Shown here piece after piece: positions 19,211 through 28,951 of a DNA stretch of 37,929 nt. The position numbers and the translations under genes are program-made. How positions within the stretch are numbered: position 1 is the first letter of the stretch; each line of letters opens with the position of its first letter. Below the pieces are notes generated by a model. It was not told the origin of the DNA. It worked only from the letters and a program-made list of their open reading frames with translations, and did not search any database. The DNA comes from Rachicladosporium sp. CCFEE 5018 (lineage: Eukaryota > Ascomycota > Dothideomycetes > Cladosporiales > Cladosporiaceae). The stretch covers positions 318,433-356,361 of the forward strand of contig KZ111151.1 of the NCBI GenBank assembly GCA_002077045.2, written 5' to 3'.

Positions 19211-21166
19211 ATGTTGTCTCTACTTCTTATCGCGAGTACTGCGTTACTCGGGCTCATATATGCCGGTGCTACCATCGGGCGCCGGTCTAAGAATATGCCA
19301 GATGGTGAGTCGTGCATGAAGGAGATCTCGGTATGGGCAAGCAATCCAGGCGATCATTGGCTGATCTCACGACAGGTCCCCCTACGATCCCATTTCTGGG
19401 TAACATGCTCCAGATGCCGACCACGAAGAGCTTCCTGCAGTGAGTCGATTGCTTGGAGCTTGTCTGCTGACGCTGTACTGACGATCCGACCAGAATGGGC
19501 GAATGGGCAAAGAAGTATGGTGGCTTGTACTCCCTCAAGATTGGTCCAGGCGACATCATCGTCCTCTGCGGACGTAATGAAGTCAAGCAAGTTCTTGATC
19601 GGAAGAGCTCAATTTCCAGCGATCGCCCAACCAGTGTCCTTCGCCAGGAGCTTCTCACCGGAGGCGACCATCTGCTCTGGATGGACGCCACTCCCGAGTG
19701 GAGAGGGCTGCGTAAACTCATACACTCTGACTTCACCGAAGGCATGTGCAAAAAGCTGCACAGTCGCTTGCAATATGCAGAGTCCGTGCAGATGTTGTAC
19801 GACATGTCTCGTTCGCCGGGAAATTGGAAGAGGCACCTGGAGCGATATACAAACAGCGTCATCTTGTGCATAGGTAGGTCATTCTCGCGCCGAACTCCAG
19901 CACCAAGGTTCCGGATCAGGGCTAATTTGGTTCCAGTGTATGGCATCAGATCTCCCACTATTCATAGCAAGTACCTCGAACGATTCGAGACGCTCCTCGG
20001 CAATTGGGCTGCCATCAATGCTTTCGGAGCAACGCCGCCAGTGGACATCATCCCAGCGTTGAAGTGGGTCCCAGAACGCTTCTTAGGCAATTGGATCTCG
20101 AGAGCAACTGTAGTCCACGACGAAATGCGTAGGCTCTACGACGGGTTGCAGGAGATTGTCATGCAGAGACGCCGGCGAATCGGTACCACAGACAGCATGA
20201 TTGATCGCGTGCTAGACCAGCAGGACAAATCCCCGTTAACGAAGCATCAGATCGCCAATCTCGCGGTGAGTATTGCGTCAGCTGGCATCGTGAAAAGTAT
20301 CGTTCCCGCTGATAAGTGATACAGGGTGTGACAATCAAGGGTGGTAGTGATACATCAGCAGCCATTCTCACCTCCTTCGTACTTGCGATGGTCCTACATC
20401 CAGCGATACAGCAGAAAGCACAGGCTGAGATCGATGCTGTGACCGGCGACCGTATACCAGACGACTCGGATTTTAATCGGCTACCGTACGTCATGACTGT
20501 GATCAAGGAGGTCCAACGATGGCGTCCTATCACTGGCATTGGAGTCCCTCATCAGCTCTCGGAGGGTGAGTCAGAGCCCTCGATCTGCACGCCATCAAAA
20601 CTGACCATCGCCTATAGATATGTGGGTCGACGGAAAGCGACTCCCGAAGGGCGCTATGCTTCTGCTCAACGTCTGGGCTCTCCACTACGATGCCGAGAGG
20701 TATCCTGAGCCCGAGAAGTTTGATCCCGATCGCTTCAAAGGCTGGACTGCATTCTCCGCCGAGTATGCCAATGCGGAGCCAGAGAAGCGTGATCACTATG
20801 CCTACGGTATGTGGTGTTCCTCCCACGTCATGAGTGCTTGGTATTGACAGTCTTCTCTAAGGCAATGGCCGCAGACTGTGTCCTGGCATACATCTCGCCG
20901 AGCGCAACCTCTTCCATGTCGTCACGAAGATGCTTTGGGCCTTCAACATCGAGCCTACTGTCGACGAGCGGACCGGCAAGGAGATCATACCTGATGGCAG
21001 CATCGAGACTGGATATCGCGAGGGTCTCGTACTATGTGCGAAAGACTTCCCGGCCGCGTTGAAAGTGCGATCAGCCGCGAAGCAGGACATAATTAACAGT
21101 GCCTATGATATAGCATGTCGTGATGTGTTCTCAAAGTACGATGACACGGATCTGACGACGATCTAG
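19211..21166 (+). CDS. Cytochrome P450 monooxygenase, seven exons
   Basis: Microsomal class II P450 of 533 residues. Exons are 19211-19304, 19376-19439, 19494-19873, 19937-20265, 20325-20565, 20618-20806 and 20862-21166; the six introns are 52-71 nt, and the length closes on a stop. An N-terminal membrane anchor (about residues 2-20) is followed by PPTIPFLGN. The I-helix reads GGSDTS (295-300, in place of the more common A/GGxDTT), the K-helix ExxR is Glu351-Arg354, and FDPDRF is at 404-409. The heme-ligand loop GNGRRLCPG has Cys439. The style resembles the O-methylsterigmatocystin oxidoreductase-like group, but I would not assign a CYP family. Intron 6 uses a TCTAAG acceptor. It probably oxidises the cluster substrate. 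Confidence 0.93.
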
Positions 21167-21608
21167 GGAAGGAACAGTATGAGCTGGAAGTGATGGTCGC
21201 GGGACTGTCAATGTCGAAGTGCTCACTATGTGGTAGACTTCAGCTTCTGCCAAAGTCCGAAAACGTCTACAAGCTACTATCAACGCACCCGGTACAGCGC
21301 AGTTGCAATGCAGTCCAAGACGAGATCAGCGCGTATATCTGCTGGTAGATCACCTCACCCTGTCTCTCCTGGGCGAACCCAGACTCTGCGCAACTGTCGC
21401 AGCTAATGTCACATAAGCCCAGACTGTCTTTTGGACATGTGGAGAAGCGCAAATACAGCAACATTACTGATCAAGTCGAGTACAAGTAGCTGTTGTACAG
21501 TAGCGACTTTCAACTATTGATCAGCATATCTTCCACCAACACAAGACTCGGCAACGTCTGCAAGCTGAATTGAGGCTGTGTGTGTGGGCGTCATGCGTGA
21601 TACACTTG
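21167..21608. other. Intergenic, convergent P450 / cupin
   Basis: 442 bases between facing stop codons, with 3' UTR content expected. No further feature was recognised. Confidence 0.5.
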
Positions 21609-22254
21609 CTACTCGCTATTGCCACTTGCTGGGACCTCTCCACTACTCCTACCAAGATCCTCGCGGAGTACTTCGCCATGAATCTCCACAGGTTGCGCGT
21701 CTTGGAGCACGTACACAACCCGAGCCCACTCCTGGTTGCTCGGATTTCGCCACGCATGGTTTGTGCCTCGTTGCACGCAGGAATCGCCACGTTGAAGGAT
21801 CTGCTTCTCACCAGAGTCGAGGATGAGCTCGATAGCACCTTCCAGGACAATCCCGTAGTCGAGAGATGTAGTGCGATGCCTGGTTATCATTAGGTCATGG
21901 CAACGGATGCGAAAGATACTATCGATTTCCGACTCACATCATGCTCTCGAAACCCGGCGCGAAGTCCACATATCGCAAGACAGTGCCACCGGGACTCACC
22001 AAGCCGAGCTTGCCCGATGCCAGCTTTCCATCGTGGGCAGCGATGTCCTTGTCGTCATTCATGTCCAGTGGGAATTCGCTAGTCGTGTATCCGACATTAA
22101 AGGCCATACCATTGTTGTCTACGGCCTTCCATGCTGCTGGGCGATGTTCTTGTATCCTCGTAGCGCCGGTAGACTTATCGTGGCCAGTGATGTAGGTCGT
22201 CAGGGCCGGAAGCTCCTTGGCGAGCTGAGTGGAAGTTGGCGCGCGCGAGGTCAT
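21609..22254 (-). CDS. Single-domain cupin protein, two exons
   Basis: Predicted 195-residue protein with exons 22254-21938 and 21879-21609 and a 58-nt intron (GTGAGT...ACCAG, phase 2). The C-terminal half is a cupin barrel. Motif 1 is degenerate (His107, then Asp113 and Glu119 in HRTTSLDYGIVLEG; the second His of HxH is missing). Motif 2 is intact (GDSCVQRGTNHAWRN, with His147 and Asn151). The N-terminal half (TTSEFPLDMNDDKDI, SPGGTVLRYVDFAPG) matches a fungal cupin family I recall from oxidative and secondary-metabolism clusters. A metal-dependent oxygenase, isomerase or decarboxylase role is possible, but none is assigned. It lies next to the dioxygenase on the same strand, so joint action on one pathway is plausible. 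Confidence 0.85.
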
Positions 22255-22535
22255 TGTTTGATCGGTCGTGCGAGATCCTACCGCGAGTCGCAGTAAGTAA
22301 ACGCGACTGGCAGTGTGCACAACCGTGTGGAGATAGAAGTGCTCTGTAAAGACCCCATCCGGTCCCAGCAAGAACGGAGCGCCTTGGGGTAGCTTGCTCG
22401 ATACTTCCCTTGCGAGCTACAAAGGTACATGTATTCCACCCAGGCGCTGAGAGTAGATGAGAGTGCGGAGTGACAGGTACATGGCGTTCGGCAAGACGTG
22501 CACGTTCCAAGGTTAATTACCTACAGACCAAGCTC

Positions 22536-23630
22536 TCATCCAGTGACCCCATTCACAGGTCTGGGATCCTCCGTCTTCACCTTACCTCCCCATATAGCAG
22601 GTACTGGTGGACCCCAGACTGCCATGTGTCCCGCCTCCGCCCTCAATATCTCGGTATCTTCATTGACCACGTCACCATCTGCGAAATGCTCGATGATGAA
22701 GTGGCTCGGGTCGTACCAGTAGTCGAATACCTGTGAACCATGCACATGACGGCCAATGCCCCAGACCGGCTCGTGCCCCTTCTTCTCCAGCCACTGATGA
22801 CCCATGAACTGAGTGTCGATATCCTCAACCTCGAAAGACGAGTGATGGACGGAGGTCCCAGGCCGATCTCCACGGGCGAGGAGAAAGTTGTGATGGTCTA
22901 CGTACGTCTTGCCGCAATCCAAGCGGAAGAAGACTGCGACATCAAGAGCGGTATTGCCGGGTGCGTGCAACATGTCTGTAGGGACAAAGTTGAACTGTTG
23001 CTGATACCAGGCAGAAGTCGCATCCCAATTATCGGTCGTGTAGCCCATATGGCCTAGCTTGTGTACGAGCGACGGGCCTTCTTTCATACGTGTGTATTCA
23101 CCTGTGCAGCCTCATCAGTGCGCATCCAGAGGATTTGAAGCCAGAACTGCAGCTTCGGAGGTTCGGAAACTACACATACCTCTACGTCGTTTGTCAAGCG
23201 CCCCGTTCACGGGTGGACGGCCTTCTAGAGCCGAGATGCCATGGTCTGGAGTCCTGCGAAGTTGCTGGTCCCAGTGAATCACGACCGAGTAGCCGTTCGG
23301 ATCTTTGAGTGATACGGCTTGCCCACCGCCGGGATACTTGCTCACATCGACAAGCTCAGCGCCGACTACCTTGGTACCCCGGTCGAAGTCGGCAGCTGTC
23401 TCCGCAACGAATCCAGCGCCTATGAACCGTTTGACGTCTCCGGGTGCTTGACGGCCAATGTAGACAAAGGGATCGATGCCGTAGCCTCTATAGAAGTGCT
23501 CGGTCTCAGAGGAAGATCCGCCGTCGACGAGCCCAAAGTCCTTCGCAAACTCATCAAATCTCGATAAAGATGGATGTTCGTAGATCACGTAGGACAGTCG
23601 ATTCAAGCGGACTTGCGAAATAGTAGCCAT
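22536..23630 (-). CDS. Two-domain extradiol ring-cleavage dioxygenase (VOC superfamily), two exons
   Basis: Predicted 338-residue non-heme Fe(II) dioxygenase of the BphC / catechol 2,3-dioxygenase type, cleaving a catechol ring next to the diol. Exons are 23630-23180 and 23101-22536 with a 78-nt intron (GTATGT...CACAG, phase 1). The N-terminal glyoxalase-like module (about residues 5-120) lacks the metal set. The C-terminal module (about 160-300) carries His168 (KLGHMGY), His236 or His237 (SVHHSSFEVED) and Glu288 (HFIIEHF), the 2-His-1-carboxylate triad. Conserved DHHNFLL and GIGRHVHGSQVFDYW segments suit the fungal branch. With the upstream-acting hydroxylase in the cluster this suggests ring opening of a hydroxylated aromatic. 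Confidence 0.92.
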
Positions 23631-24130
23631 GGAAGTGAATGCACGGATGTGATTGCCGGCTCAGCTCGTAGTTGGGCTCGTCGAATATAAGATGCGGTGA
23701 AGGTATCTCGTAATGGAAGGGATGCAGATGATGGAAATGTCCCCAGATCCAGTCCTGGAGCTGAATCAAGTCGTTTGGAGGCGAGAGCCGCACTTATCAA
23801 ATGGAGTAAACGAATTCAATTGCGTAGAGGAGACCCTGTGGCAGGCGAACCCTTTCCGCGATCTTGCGCGCGGGGTCTGCGCCTGTACTCGTGATCCAGT
23901 ATGCACCCTTAATCGCATACCCCATGGCCCCATGGCCCCAAGATGACCCCACTTTTCTCCGTGAGACTTCACATGACCTCTGCAGGGCAGACACTGTCCG
24001 CCGGCGACGATGTCAAACTGAGGCATTGGAAGCATACGTTTGAGGGCGTCAGGCGTCATCTTGGAATAGCCTTCGGCCGTGGCACAGCCAGCTGTTGACC
24101 ACCGCAAGAACTCGATGCTCAAGCTCCATT
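23631..24130. other. Intergenic, dioxygenase promoter
   Basis: 500 bases between the regulator stop and the dioxygenase start. A short minus frame (about 23797-23925) has protein-like composition (GAYWITSTGADPARKIAE), but I found no start, partner exon or family. Tandem GGGGCCAT units occur at about 23925-23943. Confidence 0.4.
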
Positions 24131-26634
24131 TCATGCGATATCACACAAGACTCTGGCCAGTGGTTGTGCTACGTCGATTCTGAGGAGGCTTAGAAGCCGT
24201 TCTCCACGCAGGATCGGCGCACGTACGACGGACGTTGATGCTTTTTGAGCAACTGCAGCGTCCTTTACGTACAAGACTATTGTCGCATAGTAGACTGCAT
24301 AGGGAACATGAGCCACTTCATGTAATATTCGTTTATCGAGCGACCTGCCGTTAGTCGGTGCAGAACTTGCGTTGGGGCGGGACTCGGCAGCTTTGGAGTA
24401 AGAAACAGCGGACTCAGCTAACTCCATAATCTTTCCAGCGTGCCATTGTGCGGTATCGTAGTCTCGTGACTTCATCCAAAGATGCAGAGCCTTTGAAGCT
24501 ATCTCCTGTCGGTCAATACGCCGAGAAGAGTCAGCGTCAGCATAGATGAAAGCTTGCAGCGTCGTCAGATCCGTGTGTAGCACGATCTGCATAACATGAT
24601 ACAGTACAAGTGCCGTGACATCCGTAGAGGGCGTGACTTGTAGCTGATACCATTTTTCGAGCGCCGCATCTACCAAGACTGACCGTGGTAGCCGCGCTGC
24701 GCTCAGTGGTGTTTCGGCAGCAGCGTGTTGGGTGTGACGCGGAACGGCCGACCATAACAACGGTGCCATTGCTGCGAGGGAGGCGATGCCATGAGTGGTG
24801 TCCGCAGGGGTGCGGAAGACGCCGTCTGTCAGCTGTCGGACGGCGTCTTTGAGACGGCCAAGCTCGCCAAAATTCGCTGCCCTTTGGGATACACGGGACA
24901 TCCGATGCCACATCAGGGACGGTGGTCGCATCATTATGACAACGCGGTAGCAGTCAAAGATGTACATTGCCGCGAGCAGTCTGTTGCGGTCTTAGCAGTG
25001 GACCGCAGGCTGTAACATTTACAACGTTGGCAGACGTACTGAGCAACTATCACATCCTCGTCATAGTCGCTGTCAGCTTTGCAGACCATGCTGTACACTT
25101 CAATAGCCTAGGCAGCTGCGTTAGTAGGCAATGTCATAGAGCTCGGGCTTGACTTACATTCGTTAGATCACCCTGAAACGCTTCGACGAACTCGAAGCTG
25201 CGCTTATTGCCTGAAGAGAGACCGTAGATACCAAGGAGAATAGACTCGTGGCTACATTAGCGCCAAGCCTCCCCATCGATAGAGAGCTGGAAGCTTACCG
25301 TTTTGACCCGCTCGAGTGCAACGTTCGAACATATTGAGACCGCGTTACCTTCATTGAGCTGAGTCACGACGTGTCAGCATCAGCACAGCACATGGCTGGC
25401 TTAGGGTGCCTACCTCAGCGAGAGACAGTCTACGAGCATCGTTATGCATAGCCTGAGCAAAATCGCCACTGCCAGGGACTATACTGTATAGGCCGCCAAC
25501 AGCACCCATGGCAAGAATGTAGCTGCTATGATGCTTGATCAGCCGATCCGCGTCTTCCGCAAATATAGCGAACGTCTGGGGAATGTGTCTTCGGAACAAG
25601 CCAATGAATATCTTGAGAACATCGGGAGAATGGCTCGCAAGACCAGCAGGCTTAGAGTACCACATCTTTGCACCTCGATCTCGCGAGGGCGACGAGGGCC
25701 GCGACTTTGCGTCAAAGTAGCCCTGCATGCTCGTTGTTAAGCGCAGGGTGGGACTTGACAGCTCTGACCGTTCAGTGCTATCCAGCGCGAAGAAGCGGGG
25801 ATCGAATAGCTCCGTGTCGTCGAAGAAGGACTGGGCATCGGGAAACGGCGTCCACAGGTGGCTAAAGTCGAAGAGATCATTCGTCTGAGTAAGCTCAGTA
25901 TGGAACTCCGGTAGGTCCATGTCATTCTGCGGCGCCGTATCGCTCGGCTGGAAGAGCAAGTCGATTCCTTCGAGACCAGGGAAGTGCGTGACAATCTGTT
26001 CGTCTACGGTGTTGTCCGCACCGCTTGGCGCATTGATCGCGTCACCGAGATGCCTAGCCGTGGGTGCGTTGTCTAAGTTCTGCGTATCGTCGGACCCACC
26101 CTCGTAACGGCATTCGCTCAAGCTGCTCTGGCATGGCCCACACGGGGTTCGACCGTCGCACGCTACCTTTCGTTTGCGACAGGTTGCACATGCTATCCTG
26201 ACGCGTTTGCGTGACGGTCGCTCGATACCACTTTCCCGTGGCGTACCTTGCTGATGAGGTGGAATACATGTCTTCTCGTGGGTCGCCCGCACATCTGCCC
26301 TGGGGAAAGACCGTGAGCAGAGGCTGCAAGAATAAGGCCTCTCTTTGGTGTCTTTGAATCCGTCAGTCACGTTTCGAGCCACACAATACCTGCGAGGCAC
26401 CCGTACGCGTCCGTCTGTGTCTTGCTAGGTGCTCACTCCTACCGAATGCACGCCCACACACCGTGCACTAGACAGCATCAGCTTCATAGACCACAACATA
26501 GCCACACAATATCAGGCCTCAGGCTGCCACAACTGGGTGCCTGAGAATATCTCAAGAACAGTCCGATTTCCCACGCTCACCTGCTTTGCTTTCTTCCCCG
26601 TAGATTCCTCCGTCCCATCCATTACAGTGGCCAT
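24131..26634 (-). CDS. Cluster regulator with C2HC finger plus Zn2Cys6 domain, six exons
   Basis: Predicted 709-residue transcription factor with exons 26634-26581, 26424-25414, 25358-25299, 25244-25158, 25107-25040 and 24980-24131. An N-terminal zinc finger reads Cys51-x2-Cys54-x12-His67-x3-Cys71 (a C2H2 type with Cys as last ligand). It is followed by a canonical Zn2Cys6 cluster at Cys97, 100, 107, 113, 116 and 123. The remainder fits the fungal middle homology region (HIPQTFAIFAED, SSGNKRSFEFVEAFQ, LLAAMYIFDCYRVVIMM). Exon 1 with its GTGAGC donor is inferred, because no in-frame ATG precedes the fingers in exon 2; that first intron is 156 nt. The acceptor at 25245 is chosen to keep frame (a nearby TAG at 25252 does not). 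It probably controls the neighbouring oxygenases. Confidence 0.82.
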
Positions 26635-26802
26635 GTGGATTTTGGGGCTGCTAGATCGCCTCTCGAGGAAGGACTGGGGTGATATCCCATGGCAGCAGAC
26701 CAGCAAGAGATGCCATCCGAGGTAGGGGTCGCCTTCCGGAGATGCTGCGAGTGGGGTTCCGAAGCTCTGCAACCATTCGCATGAACGTGACGATACAACA
26801 CA

Positions 26803-28513
26803 ATGGCGGCGACGGTGTACTCGGGACGCAAGCCTCGGCAAAGCCATACCGCGATCCACCGCACAGATATGGGTGTCTGGCCTGCTGAGCGACATCCAAC
26901 CCGGTGGGACGTAGAGGAGGCCAACCAGGTGCCTTCATCGGACCTCACTGAGCGCTTCCGGTCTGCTTTGCTCTATGGTGAGGACGATGACTTGGTGGCA
27001 ACTGCTTTGACGTTCGACCTTGAGGACTATGCTCTGCAGGACCTCCCATTAAGTCAGACCGGCTACACATATCCCATGATTTTGTTGTCTTCGCTACCTA
27101 AGTTACCCAGTGACTACGACCTTTCTACAATCAGCCATTCGTATGCTCAGATCTTCGAGGAGCATGCTTTCGTCAAGGAACTAGGGGTTGGAACGCTCCC
27201 AGTCTCCGCAAGACCGCCACACTTACAGTTGGCTATCGCGTGCGTAGCGGCCGCAATTTCGGACCCATCTGTAGATGGGACAGAAGGCTCAGTCGCTGGC
27301 GATTTGTTCCACGCTGGACTGAAACTGTGGATTGTGATACTCGAGGTTGACAATCGCGAAGCGCGTAATGCAAAAGCCATACTTGCTGTTGGTCGCACCG
27401 ATCCCTTCAATTGCGTCCCACTGATGACAGGGCTAGGCGTTGCTGCTATCGACCTACGGTACACTTTCACCCGATCTATTGATCAGAATGAAGACTTCTG
27501 CCCTGATCTGTAACATCGTAACGGTACAAACATCCAGGATTCTGATCTTTGAGCAGCCGCTGATGAACATGCAAGATGTGCCGACGACTGCGATTAACGG
27601 ATCCAGCACTTTCGGCCTACACAACCCTCAATATTACGGAACGGGATCTGGCCGGCAAAAGGTCCGTGGGCAACAACCTTACACCATCTGTGTTGTGTGA
27701 TACCCCCGCTGACGAACTACTACCTCCAGCTCGCTCCTTTGCTACATGCTGCTTGTTGACACGATGCATGCCCTCCAGACGAACGACATTCCGAAGTACT
27801 CAGTGGATGAGCTCGCGTTTACGATGCCGCAGTCAGGTCACTCATTTCGGACGACTTACATCGGTATATTGCACGGCTGCGACCTACCGGATGACCTGTC
27901 AGCGACCGAGGACGCTTTGCTGCTGTTGACGGCATTACTTGCACACAGCCTGTATCTCCAAAAGAGCTTCGAAGCGCCCTTTGCCGTTCAGACACCGCCA
28001 CACTGTAGTCCCTACCGACCTCTGTGCTTAGAGACTGAGTTCACTAACCGGCAAGCCACAATCAATGCCGCATTGAACGTCTGGGAAGCGCGATTTGGAA
28101 ATACCATGAGCCAGGATGTTCTGGCTCTGTTTCACTTTACTCGACTGCAGCTTTTGGTCCCTCAGATAAGCGACCTATCGTTGTTCGCGGAGCAGCAGCT
28201 CGTAGGCGGAATTGCGCCCACATTTCACGATATCCCTCCGGAGGCTGTCAAATTGGCGTGGTCGGTACTTGCTAATGTCGAGGATAGCCCAACTATACAG
28301 GGCAAGAAGCTTGCAACCTGGCTACCAGTCGTCTTGTATCTCGCAGCGCTTGTAGTGTGGCGTGCTGACTCGGGCGATGGCAAGAACGGGGGCCATGGAG
28401 GTGTACGTGCGCTCAGTCTCTTCTCGAGCGCTATACAAGCTTTACCTTGGCCTTGCTGTGCGCAAATGAGTTCAAGACTTCGACAGCTGAGCCGGCCGGG
28501 TGATGCATCCTGA
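26803..28513 (+). CDS. Regulator-like protein without visible DNA-binding domain, four exons
   Basis: Predicted 513-residue protein with exons 26803-27387, 27437-27523, 27576-27661 and 27730-28513; introns are 49, 52 and 68 nt and all phases close. The motifs PPHLQLAIACVAAAISD, LWIVILEVDNREAR, LLLSTYGTLSPD, RRLRLTDPAL, LLLVDTMHALQTNDIP and ALPWPCC are those I recall from fungal-specific transcription factor domains. No C2H2 or Zn2Cys6 motif is seen before them, and the head of the neighbouring regulator lies only 168 bases away. An alternative start (ATG 26689, intron 26722-26832) gives 514 residues and also no finger. Intron 1 has a weak GTTGGT donor. It could be a co-regulator or a partner of the divergent factor. 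Confidence 0.72.
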
Positions 28514-28951
28514 AGCAGGGTCCATTGACTTGAATTCTGCGACCAGAATGTTTGCTTGGTGTTCTACCTCGAGCCAACTCTTTCCGAGGTCTGGACGTCT
28601 TGACGGCCCGTGAAGTTCGCTTATGGATTGACTTATTACGCTGCGACTACGAATCACCTCGATGCAGTTCCCTTGGGAGACACAACTTGGTGCACTCTGT
28701 CAATTAGGAAGGCTATTGTGTACCCCAGAGGTCCTGCGAGTGCGACGAATGGCACTCGCGATGCATATCACACTAGCACGAGAGCCTTCGTCGGGGGTAA
28801 GCTTGGCCTACCTACCCCATCTTTTCCGAGCTTGGGGTAGGTGAGAGCTTGGCTTCCTCTCAGTGACACGAACAACACGCACAGCACCCATGGCGCTCAT
28901 TAAAGCATCACTTACCAGTCTGTCAATCCATCGAGTGTGAAGTCGATCAGA
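28514..28951. promoter_or_regulatory. Upstream region of the CocE-type hydrolase
   Basis: 438 bases between the regulator-like gene and the hydrolase start, with short non-descript frames only. It includes a 9-bp inverted repeat at 28810-28842. Confidence 0.45.
28810..28842. repeat. Inverted repeat ACCTACCCC-N15-GGGGTAGGT
   Basis: Perfect 9-bp arms (28810-28818 and 28834-28842) around a 15-base spacer, 110 bases before the hydrolase ATG. It could be a regulator site or an RNA hairpin in the leader; no known factor is assigned. Confidence 0.6.

Noticed and set aside
27524..27700. Possible frameshift or pseudogene in the plus-strand regulator-like gene
   Set aside because: An intron at 27524-27575 (ACG|GTACAA ... 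GCAAG|ATG) and another at 27662-27729 restore a continuous frame with family-like motifs, so the gene appears intact.
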